A DNA stretch of 64,000 nucleotides from Subdoligranulum variabile (lineage in GTDB: Bacteria > Bacillota > Clostridia > Oscillospirales > Ruminococcaceae). The stretch spans positions 155,707 to 219,706 of the forward strand of contig SFKI01000001.1 in NCBI GenBank assembly GCA_004554775.1, written 5' to 3'. Below, one piece after another: positions 16,242 through 24,805 of this stretch (positions within the stretch are counted from its first letter, which is position 1; each line of letters begins with the position of its first letter). The notes under the pieces are model-generated. The model was not told where the DNA came from. It ran no database searches and worked only from the letters and a program-made list of their open reading frames with translations. The position numbers and the translations under genes were made by a program.

Positions 16242-17342
16242 TTACAGCTTGACCAGTTCGTCTTTCAGGGTCTTTAGTTCTTTTTGCAGGGCGTCGCAGG
16301 TTTTTCCGTAGGTCTGGTAGGCCCGCATGCGCTGCATGGCAGCTTCGTCCTCGGTGGTCAGGTAGCCGCTGGAAAGCGATGCTGTGTAGCTGAATTTCTT
16401 CTGTGTGCCGTTGAAGTCGATGACCATGAACTGCCCCTCGCCCGGCAGCACTGTGCCTGCGCCAAACATCTTGTGTACGATGCGGCAGCCCGTCAGGTCG
16501 GGCAGCTGTACGGGGTTGGCCTGCAATTCCTGCAAGGCCTGTTCTTTCTCGGCGATCTGCTGGCACAACTCGGCGCGGGTCTGCTTTTCTTTTACAGCCT
16601 TGGCGCGCTCCTTGGCCGTGGCATTGCGGGAGAAGCCCTTGGGGTAGTACCCGCGCTGGTAGGCCGCGTGCATAATATCGTAGGCCAGCAGATGCAGCTG
16701 GTCATTGATGCCGCCCAAGTTTGTGCGCAGCCGTTCTTTATGCCGGGCGATCAGGTCGGGGTAATCCTCCAGCGCGGTGACAAGTTCCTCGCACATAGCA
16801 TAGTAGGCGGTCAGATCCAGGCTGGCGCCGTTGCCGAAATCCACCGGGTATTCCATAAAATCTGCCCAGGCTTTGGCCTCGACCGGGGTATAGAAGAAGT
16901 TTTCCTCCGGCATCCAGAGGTTGAGGAAGTAGACCGCGTTGGCCGGGGTCATGGTGTATTTGTTCATCCGGGGAAAGCACCGGCGGAAGCGTCCGGTGAT
17001 CTGGTCGGCAAACATTTCGGCGCGTCCGCATCGTTTTTTCAGGTCGTCGTTCTCATCGTTATACAGCCAGCGGAAGCATTCGCGCACTAGCTCGACTTCG
17101 CTGTCGCGCATCATCAGCAGCTTTAAGCCGCCCACCGGCTGCACCGCCGGGGTATCCAGCTGGGCCGCTGCGCCCTGCATAGCGCGGGCAAACATTGCCG
17201 GGAAATCTACCGCTTCGATATCCCACTCGGCACCGAACATGTCAACGGCCTGCCAGAGCGTCCCCTCACCATCCGGCTGGGAAGGCTCTGCAAAATCATG
17301 GATGTACTGGGCCAAAATCGTGTTTAGGTTCTCGCTGTTCAA
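16242..17342 (-). CDS. Hypothetical protein with C-terminal helicase-tail-like domain
   Basis: The 366-residue protein has no signal or membrane segment. Most of it is helical with many aromatic and acidic residues and matches no family I can name. Near the C-terminus GCRIVHKMFGAGTVLPGEG, with FMVIDFNGTQKKF and a final GYL, resembles the small Tudor-like beta domain found at the end of UvrD/PcrA-type helicases; a coiled coil flanks it on both sides. The reading frame lacks an ATG: GGGAGG is followed by TTG TTG at 17345-17340, so TTG is the likely start. Confidence 0.6.
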   Translation of the reverse strand: MNSENLNTILAQYIHDFAEPSQPDGEGTLWQAVDMFGAEWDIEAVDFPAMFARAMQGAAAQLDTPAVQPVGGLKLLMMRDSEVELVRECFRWLYNDENDDLKKRCGRAEMFADQITGRFRRCFPRMNKYTMTPANAVYFLNLWMPEENFFYTPVEAKAWADFMEYPVDFGNGASLDLTAYYAMCEELVTALEDYPDLIARHKERLRTNLGGINDQLHLLAYDIMHAAYQRGYYPKGFSRNATAKERAKAVKEKQTRAELCQQIAEKEQALQELQANPVQLPDLTGCRIVHKMFGAGTVLPGEGQFMVIDFNGTQKKFSYTASLSSGYLTTEDEAAMQRMRAYQTYGKTCDALQKELKTLKDELVKL

Positions 17343-17446
17343 CAAAATTCCTCCCTTTTTTCGCAAGCCTTCCTATTATAAGTAAGGCGGGGTGGGTTCG
17401 TCAAGGGGGAAATTGCGGTACGCGGGAACGTAAAAGCAGATAGGGC

Positions 17447-17612
17447 GTAGGGGCGAACATTGTTCGCCCGCGGTGCATTGCGTTGCCGTCAATTGCACGG
17501 GCGGATATAGAATCCGCCCCTACGGTATCCGAAAAAGACAACTCAGCACGCAGGGCGCATTCCATATGCACCCGTGGGGTCTTGCGTTATTGCGAATCAC
17601 TGCGGGCTCGCA
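17447..17612. repeat. Intergenic palindromic repeat, family A, copy 5 (compound)
   Basis: GTAGGGGCGAACATTGTTCG at 17447-17466 and GCGGATATAGAATCCGCCCC at 17501-17520 form one unit, followed by a partly decayed second unit (GCGCATTCCATATGC near 17556) to about 17612. In the 17343-17690 gap nothing else is seen apart from the terminator at its right end. Confidence 0.75.
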
Positions 17613-17640
17613 CCTACACTGCTGGTCTGCACCTTCCCGT

Positions 17641-17680
17641 AAAAAACGCCCTCTCCCCTGTTTAGAGGAAAGGGCGTTCT
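17641..17680 (-). terminator. Terminator after the phosphoribosyltransferase gene
   Basis: On the minus strand AACGCCCTTTCCTCT pairs with AGGGGAGAGGGCGTT and is followed by TTTT. Confidence 0.8.
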
Positions 17681-17690
17681 GTTTTCAATT

Positions 17691-18329
17691 TTACAGGCTC
17701 GAATAGCCAAAGCTGTTTACGAGGGCGTCGATCTTTTTGCCCTCCTTGCACCAGGGGCAGTTGTGGGAGTCGTAGCTCTGGTAGTCAGGCAGGTCGTGCG
17801 GGTCAAAGATACTGGCCACGGGGTAGCCGGCGCATTCGTCGACCGTGGCAAAGATGGCCGTCACGCCTGCGGGCTCGCCGCCGTAGTAACGGATGGCTTC
17901 GACCGCGCCCTGCACCGTGTAGCCGGTGGTGACAGATGCCGCCAGCACCAGCACGTGCTTGTCTGCAATCATCGGGGCCGTGTTCTCGCGGAAGATCAGC
18001 TGGCTGCCGGTGGTATGCTCGGGTGTGACAACATAAATGGTCTGGTGGGCGTTCATGTTGCTGTAGCCCGCCTTGGTCAGCTCGCTGCCCATGCAGGCAC
18101 CGATGACCTCTGTGCCGTCCAGGCAGAGGATGGTATCAATGATCGTCGTGCCGCGGTAGCCGCGCACAAGCTCCTGGGCGGCGGCGCGAGCTTCGGATAA
18201 GCGGAACTTGGTGAGGGTGACATCAATGTAATAATTGATGTGACTGTGGCTGGTTGCGTAGTGGCCCTTGCTGACACGCAACTGTAAATTGGGCTTGCCG
18301 GTGGGCAGTTTAACAAGATTCATTGCCAT
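17691..18329 (-). CDS. Orotate phosphoribosyltransferase-like protein
   Basis: The 212-residue protein resembles type I phosphoribosyltransferases. A PRPP-loop-like stretch KHVLVLAASVTTGYTVQGAVEAI lies at about residues 127-150, where the classical acidic pair (V-L-V-D-D) is replaced by V-L-A-A. A C-terminal CPWC pair suggests bound metal or structural cysteines. Because the acidic PRPP motif is altered, transferase activity is uncertain. It is monocistronic, with a TTGTAA/TACAAT promoter at 18389-18417 and a terminator after it. Confidence 0.65.
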   Translation of the reverse strand: MAMNLVKLPTGKPNLQLRVSKGHYATSHSHINYYIDVTLTKFRLSEARAAAQELVRGYRGTTIIDTILCLDGTEVIGACMGSELTKAGYSNMNAHQTIYVVTPEHTTGSQLIFRENTAPMIADKHVLVLAASVTTGYTVQGAVEAIRYYGGEPAGVTAIFATVDECAGYPVASIFDPHDLPDYQSYDSHNCPWCKEGKKIDALVNSFGYSSL

Positions 18330-18388
18330 AAGGTTTTCCCTCCGTCCGGGTGCGGCCAGCGGCCTGCGCCCTGTACTCTTATTGTTTT

Positions 18389-18417
18389 ATTGTACAATTT
18401 TTTGGGCACAATTACAA
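18389..18417 (-). promoter_or_regulatory. Promoter for the phosphoribosyltransferase gene
   Basis: On the minus strand TTGTAA and TACAAT are 17 bases apart, about 60 bases before the gene. Confidence 0.6.
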
Positions 18418-18462
18418 TAAACGCAATAGCCAAAATGCAAGCCGCGTTTTTGGGCAGTTTTC

Positions 18463-18491
18463 TTTACACTTTTTGCAAAAGCTGGTATAAT
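18463..18491 (+). promoter_or_regulatory. Sigma-A-type promoter for dnaD-dnaC
   Basis: TTTACA and a perfect TATAAT are separated by 17 bases, 32 bases before the dnaD-like start. Confidence 0.8.
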
Positions 18492-18523
18492 AGAAGTTAC
18501 TTTAAAGCGGGGAGGTTTGCGGC

Positions 18524-19432
18524 ATGCCTTATAAGCTGGCAGAATATCACGGCGACACCTTGGCCGTACCGCAGCTGGTGCTTTCGCACCTGGCGCAGAC
18601 GGACGGCGATACTATCCGTGCCGCGCTGTACATACTGCAAACCGGCGATACCGAACCGCGCAGCCTGGCCCGTGCGCTGGCCCTGCCCAGCGTTGAGGCC
18701 GCCAAGCGTGCCCTGCAATACTGGGCCGGTGCTGGCCTGCTGGTCAATGACCGCGGCGGCGCGCCTGCCCCCGTGCCGGAAAAGCCGGAGAAGATCGACC
18801 TTGCCAGCCTGAACGACCCGTATGTGGCGATCTTGTGCGAGGAAGCGCAGACCGCCTTCGGCAAGGCGCTAAGCCGCAGCGAGATGCAGCGCCTGGTGGG
18901 CCTGTACCTGACCGACGGCTGGCAGCCTGACGTGATCTTGCTTTGCTGTGCCGAGGTTGCCCGCCAGGGACGGCGCACGATCGCCGCCGTGGCGCGGGAG
19001 CTGATCCGCTGGCGGGAGGAGGGCGTCGAGACCGGCGAGGACGCCGAGCGCCATCTGCGCCGCTGCAAGCAGCGCGAACAGTGGTGTGCTGAAGCCGCTG
19101 AGCAATTCGGTCTGGCGGCGGACGCCCTGACCCGTTGGGAACGCAGTGCCATCGCCCGCTGGCACGAGGACTGGGGCATTGGCCGTGAGATGATCGAAGA
19201 AGCGCTGCTGCGCGCGGGCAACAAGACCACCATCCGTTATGTGGACGGCATCCTGCGCGCCTGGCGCGCCCAGGGCATTACCACCGTGGCCGCCGCGCGC
19301 GGGCAGGGGCAGCTTTCCGGCAGCAATATTCTGGCTACCGAGCGCCCCGCGCCGCCGCAGCCTGCCGCCGCCAGCGCCCAGCAACCCCTATCCAGCCGCG
19401 ACTGGATGGCTATGTTTGACGAGGAGGGCTAA
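18524..19432 (+). CDS. DnaD-family primosome protein
   Basis: This protein probably helps load the replicative helicase at origins or restart sites. The N-terminal winged-helix region (about 1-90) is followed by two DnaD-like helical domains. The second ends in YVDGILRAWRAQGITT, the diagnostic Y-x3-I-L-x2-W-x3-G-I motif. It is 302 residues long; GGGGAGG precedes the ATG. The stop is three bases from the start of the DnaC-type loader, so the two form an operon. Confidence 0.85.
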   Translation: MPYKLAEYHGDTLAVPQLVLSHLAQTDGDTIRAALYILQTGDTEPRSLARALALPSVEAAKRALQYWAGAGLLVNDRGGAPAPVPEKPEKIDLASLNDPYVAILCEEAQTAFGKALSRSEMQRLVGLYLTDGWQPDVILLCCAEVARQGRRTIAAVARELIRWREEGVETGEDAERHLRRCKQREQWCAEAAEQFGLAADALTRWERSAIARWHEDWGIGREMIEEALLRAGNKTTIRYVDGILRAWRAQGITTVAAARGQGQLSGSNILATERPAPPQPAAASAQQPLSSRDWMAMFDEEG

Positions 19433-19435
19433 CCC

Positions 19436-20401
19436 ATGCACACCAAAGACGAACTGTTCCGCGCCGCCCAGCGGGAGATCGCAGCCCGGCGGCAGTATGC
19501 CGTCATGCAGGCCGAAACTGCCCGCCGCGCCGCCTTTGCCGCCAACCCGGTACTGGCCGAAGCCGACGATGCCCGGATGCGTGCAGGGCTTTCGCTGGCC
19601 CGCACAGCCGCCTTGGGCGGGGATATCGACGCCGCCCGTGCCGCGCTGGATGCCGCCGACAAGGCGGCCAGCGATGCCGCCCAAGCCGCAGGCTTCCACG
19701 AGGAAGCGTTTGCCCCGAAGTTCCGCTGCCCGCTGTGCCAGGATACCGGCATGCGCGGCGGTGTCCCCTGCACCTGCGTGGCCGATGCTGCCCGCCGCCT
19801 GCGCCGCGAAGAGATCAACGCCGCCAGCCCATTGGGGCTGTGCCAGTTCAGCACCTTTGACGTGACCCGCTATCCGGACACGATGGCGCCGGATTTTGGC
19901 GTGACGGTCCGCACCTACATGACCATGCTGCTGGATTACAGCAAAAGCTACGCTGCCAAGTTCGGCCCCAAAAGCAAAAATCTGCTGTTTATGGGCAGCA
20001 GCGGCCTGGGCAAGACCCACTTGGCGCTGGCGATTGCCGATGCCGTGCTGGAAAACGGCCACGACGTGCTGTACACGAGTTCCGCCGCGCTGGCTGCCCG
20101 GCTGGGCCGCGAGCATTTTGACTACAGCAGCGGCGACGAATGGCTGACCGCCTGCCAGGAGGCTGACCTGCTGATTTTGGACGACCTGGGCACCGAGTAT
20201 ATCACCCCGCTGACCATCAGTGTGCTGTATGAGCTGATCAACACCCGCATGCTGACCGAGCGGCCGACGATCTATACCACCAACATTACTGACACCAGCG
20301 TACTGACCGCGCGCTACACCGAAAAAGTAGCCAGCCGCATCCTTGGCGGCTGCAAGCAGTTTTTGTTTTTGGGCGACGACCAGCGGCGGAAGCAAAAATA
20401 A
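19436..20401 (+). CDS. dnaC: DnaC/DnaI-type helicase-loading ATPase
   Basis: This AAA+ ATPase loads the replicative helicase. A cysteine cluster CPLCQDTG...CTC at about residues 98-116 is the zinc-binding part seen in DnaI-type loaders. The ATPase core shows Walker A GSSGLGKTHLALAIA and Walker B LLILDDLGTEY, then TNI (sensor 1) and an arginine-containing R-I-L-G-G-C stretch. It is 321 residues long. It follows the dnaD-like gene by three bases, and a long shared hairpin ends the operon. Confidence 0.93.
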   Translation: MHTKDELFRAAQREIAARRQYAVMQAETARRAAFAANPVLAEADDARMRAGLSLARTAALGGDIDAARAALDAADKAASDAAQAAGFHEEAFAPKFRCPLCQDTGMRGGVPCTCVADAARRLRREEINAASPLGLCQFSTFDVTRYPDTMAPDFGVTVRTYMTMLLDYSKSYAAKFGPKSKNLLFMGSSGLGKTHLALAIADAVLENGHDVLYTSSAALAARLGREHFDYSSGDEWLTACQEADLLILDDLGTEYITPLTISVLYELINTRMLTERPTIYTTNITDTSVLTARYTEKVASRILGGCKQFLFLGDDQRRKQK

Positions 20402-20452
20402 AAGAACCAATAAATATCCCCCGGCTTCGCCGGGGGATATTTATTGGTTCTT
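20402..20452. terminator. Long convergent terminator
   Basis: A perfect stem of more than 20 bp (core AAATATCCCCCGG / CCGGGGGATATTT) around CTTCG separates dnaC from the convergent PASTA kinase-like gene, whose stop codon lies inside the right arm. It is the strongest hairpin in the window. Confidence 0.9.
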
Positions 20453-22082
20453 ATTCTGCGGTGTTGTCCCCGTTGGCGGAGTCGTCATCGGAGTTGGCGG
20501 TAGAGGCTACCAGGGTATCATCGCGTTCACCGGCGATGAAAACATTGACAATGGTTTTGCCTGCATCAAACTTTGTACCGGCGACCACGTCCGTTTTGGC
20601 CACGCAGCCCTCGGCAAAGGTTCCATCGTTCTCGATGACCTGCATGCGGTACTGGATGCCGCGCTCGTCCAGCTGCTTGATGGCGTTGGCTTGGGTAAAG
20701 CCCCGGATATCGGGCATTTCCGCAAGGTTCGGCCCCTTGCTGACAACCAGCTGAATGATCTGGTTTTCTTCCGTTTTCAGCGTCCCGGCCAGCGGGTCCT
20801 GGCTGATGACGATGCCCTGCGCGATCTCGGACGAGTTTTGCTCGGTCATCACAATGCGGTAGCCCGCGTAGAGATCTGAGTCCTTGATCTCGGTCAGGTA
20901 GCGCTTGCCGACAAGGTCGGGGATGGTCTCGATCTCGGTATAGCTGGACGCACCCTCGCTGCTTTCGGCAGGCGTAGGTGTGGGGGCCGGTGTGCTGCCG
21001 TTCTTGCCGCCCAGCAGGCTCCAAAACAGGAGCACCGCCAGGATAAAGATGACCACCAGCGACACCGCCATAATTTTGCGGGTGCTGATCTGGTTGTCGC
21101 CGCGTTCAAACATGGCGTTGGCAACATTCGGGTCGGTCAAGGCACTCATCAGCTCGGGCACCGTCTGCATACGGCGCGCCGGGTCCAGCCGCAAAGCGCA
21201 GGCCAGCACCTGGGAGAACCAGGTCGGCACGCCTGCTTCCAGGCTGTGGGCGGATTCCAGGCTGTCGCGCACTTTGCGCTGCGGCGCGGCCACTGGCGTC
21301 TGGCCCGTGACCATCTTGTAGCAGACCGCCGCCAGCGCGTAGACATCGGTATAGCGGCCGCTGAACTCAGCAGCTGAATACTGCTCCGGCGCGGCATAGC
21401 CAAGGTAAAGCTGGCTTTTCAGTTCACTGCCGCCGGTGCGCAGCGCCAGCGTGCCGTAACCGGTCAGCCGGGCCGTGCCATCGATGGGCAGCAGGATATT
21501 ATCCGGGCAGATGCCGCGGTGGATCAGCCCCGATTTGTGCAGCAGCGCCACACCTTCCATCACAGGCTGCAACAGGGTGCGGGCCTCGGCGGGGGTCAAG
21601 GTGCGGCTGCGCAGGCTCAGGTAATGCGTCAGGGTCATACCCTTTTCGCTTTCTTCGACGGCGTAGACGGTGTTGTTTTCTTCCATCACGTCCAGAATCG
21701 TGTTCAGGCCAGTGGCGGGGGTCAAATTGTGCAGGTCGTCGTACAGGTCCTTAAAATCCATACGGCTGGTTTTAAAAAGCACCTCTTTCCCGTCCTTGGG
21801 CATCAGCGCACCGTCGGGGCTGCGGCCATTGCAGAGGGTGACGGGGAAATACTCTTTGATGAGGACGAACTTTTTTTCTTCGTTCAGGATACCGCGGTAG
21901 GCCAGGCCGTCACCGTCGGCGCTTAAATAGGGGCCAACCGTGTACTTACCCGCCAGCTGGGTGCCCAGCGGCAGCGCGCCCTCGGGGTTGCGGTTCTCCA
22001 GCGAGCGCCCGCAGTGGGGGCAGTCCCCCTCGTAACGGCCCCGCAGGGGTTGCAGGCAGTGTGGGCAAAGCAGTTCCGACAT
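20451..22082 (-). CDS. PASTA-domain protein with degenerate Ser/Thr kinase fold
   Basis: The 543-residue protein has an N-terminal zinc ribbon (CPHC at 6-9, CPHC at 21-24), a kinase-like domain (about 45-320), one membrane segment (about 337-358) and two extracellular PASTA repeats (about 388-525). The ATP-site lysine (LIKEY, K76) and APEQ (231-234) remain. The catalytic loop reads HRGICPDN, so HRD is HRG, and the DFG site reads GYG (208-210). Both catalytic aspartates are glycine, so this is probably a pseudokinase sensing muropeptides. The start at 22082 has AAGGAGG 8 bases upstream. Confidence 0.85.
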   Translation of the reverse strand: MSELLCPHCLQPLRGRYEGDCPHCGRSLENRNPEGALPLGTQLAGKYTVGPYLSADGDGLAYRGILNEEKKFVLIKEYFPVTLCNGRSPDGALMPKDGKEVLFKTSRMDFKDLYDDLHNLTPATGLNTILDVMEENNTVYAVEESEKGMTLTHYLSLRSRTLTPAEARTLLQPVMEGVALLHKSGLIHRGICPDNILLPIDGTARLTGYGTLALRTGGSELKSQLYLGYAAPEQYSAAEFSGRYTDVYALAAVCYKMVTGQTPVAAPQRKVRDSLESAHSLEAGVPTWFSQVLACALRLDPARRMQTVPELMSALTDPNVANAMFERGDNQISTRKIMAVSLVVIFILAVLLFWSLLGGKNGSTPAPTPTPAESSEGASSYTEIETIPDLVGKRYLTEIKDSDLYAGYRIVMTEQNSSEIAQGIVISQDPLAGTLKTEENQIIQLVVSKGPNLAEMPDIRGFTQANAIKQLDERGIQYRMQVIENDGTFAEGCVAKTDVVAGTKFDAGKTIVNVFIAGERDDTLVASTANSDDDSANGDNTAE

Positions 22083-22124
22083 GGGGTCGCCTCCTTTTTG
22101 GATAAACGTTGCAGCGTTAAAAAG

Positions 22125-22160
22125 AAAAGAGAGCAAAGGGTTCCTTTACTCTCTTTGGGG
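22125..22160 (-). terminator. Terminator after yebC
   Basis: On the minus strand AAAGAGAGTAAAGG pairs with CCTTTGCTCTCTTT and is followed by TCTTTTT. It overlaps the region just before the PASTA gene. Confidence 0.7.
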
Positions 22161-22168
22161 TGTTTTTT

Positions 22169-22906
22169 TTAGCGGTCGAGGTCTTCCTCGTTTTCCAGGC
22201 TGTGCCATGCGTTCTGGACATCATCATCGTCGTCCAGGGCGTCCAGCAGCTTGCCCATCTGCACCAGCTGATCGGGGTCGGTCAGGGTGGTGGTGGTGGA
22301 AGGCACCATCGCAACATCGGCAGAAATGAAGGTGTAGCCCTTCTGCTCCAGCGCTTCACACACAGCGGTGAAGCTCTCGGGGCTGGTGGTGACTTCGGCG
22401 GCGTCCTCGCCTGCATCGAAATCATCAGCACCGGCGTCCAGGGCATCCATCATCAGCTCGTCGGGATCCTTGTCCTCGAGGTCAACGACGATAACGCCCT
22501 TCTGGGTGAACATGAAGCTGACGCAGCCCATCTGGCCCAAGTTGCCGCCGAACTTATCAAAGTAGTGGCGCATGTTGGCAGCGGTGCGGTTGCGGTTGTC
22601 GGTCAGGGTTTCGACCATGACAGCGATGCCGCCGGGGCCGTAGCCCTCATAGGTCATTGCCTCGTACTCGGTCTTGTCGCCGCCCTCGGCGCGCTTGATG
22701 ATGCGCTGGATGTTATCATTGGGCACGCTGTTGGCCTTGGCCTTGGCGATCAGCGCAGCCAGCTTGGAGTTGGAAGCGGGGTTGCCGCCGCCCTCTTTAA
22801 CAGCAACTGCGATCTCGCGGCCGATCTTGGTGAAAACCTTGGCGCGGGCACCATCGGTCTTTTCCTTTTTACGCTTAATGTTGTTCCATTTGCTATGTCC
22901 GGACAT
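22169..22906 (-). CDS. yebC: YebC/PmpR-family regulator or translation factor
   Basis: The 245-residue protein starts with the family signature MSGHSKWNNIKRKKEKTD and contains NSVPNDNIQRIIKRAEGG, YEGYGPGGIAV and NRTAANMRHYF. YebC-family proteins are described as transcriptional regulators and, for some members, as helpers of ribosomes on proline-rich stretches. The start at 22906 has GGGGGAA upstream. A TTGAAA/TATAAT promoter at 23007-23035 shows that it is transcribed separately from the methyltransferase gene before it. Confidence 0.95.
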   Translation of the reverse strand: MSGHSKWNNIKRKKEKTDGARAKVFTKIGREIAVAVKEGGGNPASNSKLAALIAKAKANSVPNDNIQRIIKRAEGGDKTEYEAMTYEGYGPGGIAVMVETLTDNRNRTAANMRHYFDKFGGNLGQMGCVSFMFTQKGVIVVDLEDKDPDELMMDALDAGADDFDAGEDAAEVTTSPESFTAVCEALEQKGYTFISADVAMVPSTTTTLTDPDQLVQMGKLLDALDDDDDVQNAWHSLENEEDLDR

Positions 22907-23006
22907 GGATAAGTTCCCCCTAAGTTTGTATTCACTCGGCGCCATGCAAGGCAAGCCGATGAGGCAGCACCGTTGAACCCGGCGTTACCGATATTACCAG
23001 TAAAAT

Positions 23007-23035
23007 ATTATAGCACAACAGTTCGTGCTTTTCAA
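23007..23035 (-). promoter_or_regulatory. Sigma-A-type promoter for yebC
   Basis: On the minus strand TTGAAA and a perfect TATAAT are 17 bases apart, just after the stop codon of the previous gene. Confidence 0.8.
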
Positions 23036-23039
23036 GCCC

Positions 23040-24407
23040 TTATTGCAGGCTGCGCAGGCCTTTGGGGTAGTGGTTTTTGATGCGCCCGCCGCTGGCCTTG
23101 CCCCCGCCGAGGGGGAAGCCGTCCACCAGCACGGCACACCAGCCATTTTGCGCCGTCACGGCGTCGATTTCTTCGCCGCGCAGCCAGGCGGCGGTGCGCG
23201 GGTCGGTCAGGGTCAGTTCTTCGCGGTTCCGGCACTGCGCACCGTAAGCCATGAACAGCGCGTGCGCGGGCTGGAAGCGCTTTTTGAGCACCGACCCCGC
23301 CAGCACGCCGCCGCGCACGATGCGCAGCTTAGAAAGATTCAGTAGTTCGCTGCCCGGCACCGGCAGCAGCAGCCAGTCGCCTGCTGTCGTCAACGGGCGG
23401 TCAGCCAGAAACGGGAATGTGGTTTTGACAAATTCGAGCCATTCCGGCGGCGTTTTGGCCGGTTTGCCGGGCTTGACGCGCGCCGGGGCCGGGGCCTCGG
23501 CAGCAGGGCTTTTTTGCAGCTTGGCCATAAAGTGGCCCTCTCCCCCATCGGCGGGCCAGATGCGGCGGCAGCGGGTGATCTCTGTGCAGCCGGGGGCACG
23601 GTTTTCCTCGCCCGGGCGGCCGAAGCCGCAGGCAGCGAGGTCGCAGAGGGTGAACTCCGGATGGCGTGCCAGAAAGGCCGCGAGCTGGGCTTCATCCTCC
23701 TGCGGGGCAAAAGTGCAGGTGGAGTAGACCAGCACCCCGCCCGGGGCCAGCAGGGCGGCGGCATTTTCGAGAATTTCCGCGCCCAGCGCCGCGCAGTGGT
23801 CGACCAGCGCATTGTTGTGCTGGGTCGCCGCCACCGGCTCTTTGCGGAACATCCCCTCGCCCGAGCAGGGGGCATCGACCAGCACGCGGTCAAACACGCC
23901 GGGCAGCGCTTTGGCCAGGTTGGCAGTGTCCTCGTTGGTGATGACGGCGTTGGTCACACCCATGCGTTCCAGATTCTGGCGCAGGATTTCCGCGCGCGCG
24001 GCGACAAACTCATTGGCAAGCAGCAGGCCCTGCCCCTGCAAGGCCGCCGCCAGCTGGCTGGTTTTTCCGCCCGGGGCCGCGCAGAGGTCGGCCACCTTCA
24101 TGCCGGGGTGTACGTCCAGCAGCGCAGCCGGGGCCGAAGCGCTTGGCTCCTGCGCATAGAACACGCCCGCGTGGTGCCATGGGTGCCGTCCGGGCTTGAA
24201 ATCCGGCGCGGTCGTAAAGGCCGTGGGGCAGAACGGCGACGGCGCAGCGGCAAAATCCGCATGGGCGGCAAACCAGTCCGGCGTGCAGCGCAGGCCGTTG
24301 ACCGTGACCCCGCGCGCAGGCTGCGGCGTGGCGTAAGTATACAGTGCATCAAACCGCGGCCCCAGAAGCGCCTGCTCACGCGCGGTGAAATCAGCAGGAA
24401 ATTGCAT
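23040..24407 (-). CDS. RsmB/NOP-family RNA m5C methyltransferase
   Basis: This enzyme probably methylates a cytosine of 16S rRNA (RsmF-like). The SAM loop VADLCAAPGGKTSQLA, the DAPCSGEGMFRK motif and YSTCTF supply both catalytic cysteines of the NOL1/NOP2/Sun family. The C-terminal third carries a PUA-like domain as in RsmF. The start at 24407 (MQFPADF) has AAGGGGAA upstream; the frame is open 34 codons further but without support. It is 455 residues long. Confidence 0.9.
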   Translation of the reverse strand: MQFPADFTAREQALLGPRFDALYTYATPQPARGVTVNGLRCTPDWFAAHADFAAAPSPFCPTAFTTAPDFKPGRHPWHHAGVFYAQEPSASAPAALLDVHPGMKVADLCAAPGGKTSQLAAALQGQGLLLANEFVAARAEILRQNLERMGVTNAVITNEDTANLAKALPGVFDRVLVDAPCSGEGMFRKEPVAATQHNNALVDHCAALGAEILENAAALLAPGGVLVYSTCTFAPQEDEAQLAAFLARHPEFTLCDLAACGFGRPGEENRAPGCTEITRCRRIWPADGGEGHFMAKLQKSPAAEAPAPARVKPGKPAKTPPEWLEFVKTTFPFLADRPLTTAGDWLLLPVPGSELLNLSKLRIVRGGVLAGSVLKKRFQPAHALFMAYGAQCRNREELTLTDPRTAAWLRGEEIDAVTAQNGWCAVLVDGFPLGGGKASGGRIKNHYPKGLRSLQ

Positions 24408-24511
24408 ACGTTCCCCTTTGCATAAAAAAGCCATGGGCGGGCAAACTACCTGTGCGGCCAAAACCGCAGATCGCTTTTTACTTGCGAGTTTTTGAAAGGA
24501 GTCAACCACCT

Positions 24512-24631
24512 ATGGCAAAGAATCAGACAAGCAATACGACGAACCGTACCACCCAGAAAACGACCAACCGTACCCAGCAGAAAACCACCAATCGCACCAC
24601 CAACAGCACCGACAGCAAAAATTGCAAGTAA
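24512..24631 (+). CDS. Tiny Thr/Asn-rich repeat peptide
   Basis: A 39-codon frame begins ATG at 24512 with AAAGGAG 11 bases upstream. After MAKNQTSN come three near-identical octapeptides, TTNRTTQK, TTNRTQQK and TTNRTTNS, and the tail TDSKNCK. The product is basic, very polar and lacks hydrophobic residues, so it is neither a leader nor a membrane peptide. It is divergent from the methyltransferase gene. I recognise no family. The repeats and ribosome site support a real gene, but conservation was not tested. Confidence 0.55.
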   Translation: MAKNQTSNTTNRTTQKTTNRTQQKTTNRTTNSTDSKNCK

Positions 24632-24693
24632 GGTGTGCCGCGCCGCGACGGCGCGGGTACATACACAGGGCAGGTTGTGAATATACGGCAGGC

Positions 24694-24793
24694 GCTCTCC
24701 CCCAGTCACCTGCGGTGACAGCCCCCTCGCAGAGGGGGGGCCGCGTGCGCCTCCCTCTGCGAGGGAGGTGGCGCGAAGCGCCGGAAGGAGAGA
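24694..24793. repeat. Intergenic repeat, family B, copy 2
   Basis: CTCCCCCAGTCACCTGCGG then CCCCCTCGCAGAGGGGG (24698-24739) are followed by CCTCCCTCTGCGAGGGAGG and GGTGGCGCGAAGCGCC with a GAAGGAGAG tail (24750-24793). It has the same two modules as at 12905-13068 in swapped order. It lies between the tiny peptide gene and mrnC. Confidence 0.75.
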
Positions 24794-24805
24794 AATTTTC
24801 CTGAA

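Noticed and set aside
20451..22082. Active PrkC-type kinase
   Set aside because: The catalytic HRD and DFG aspartates are glycines.
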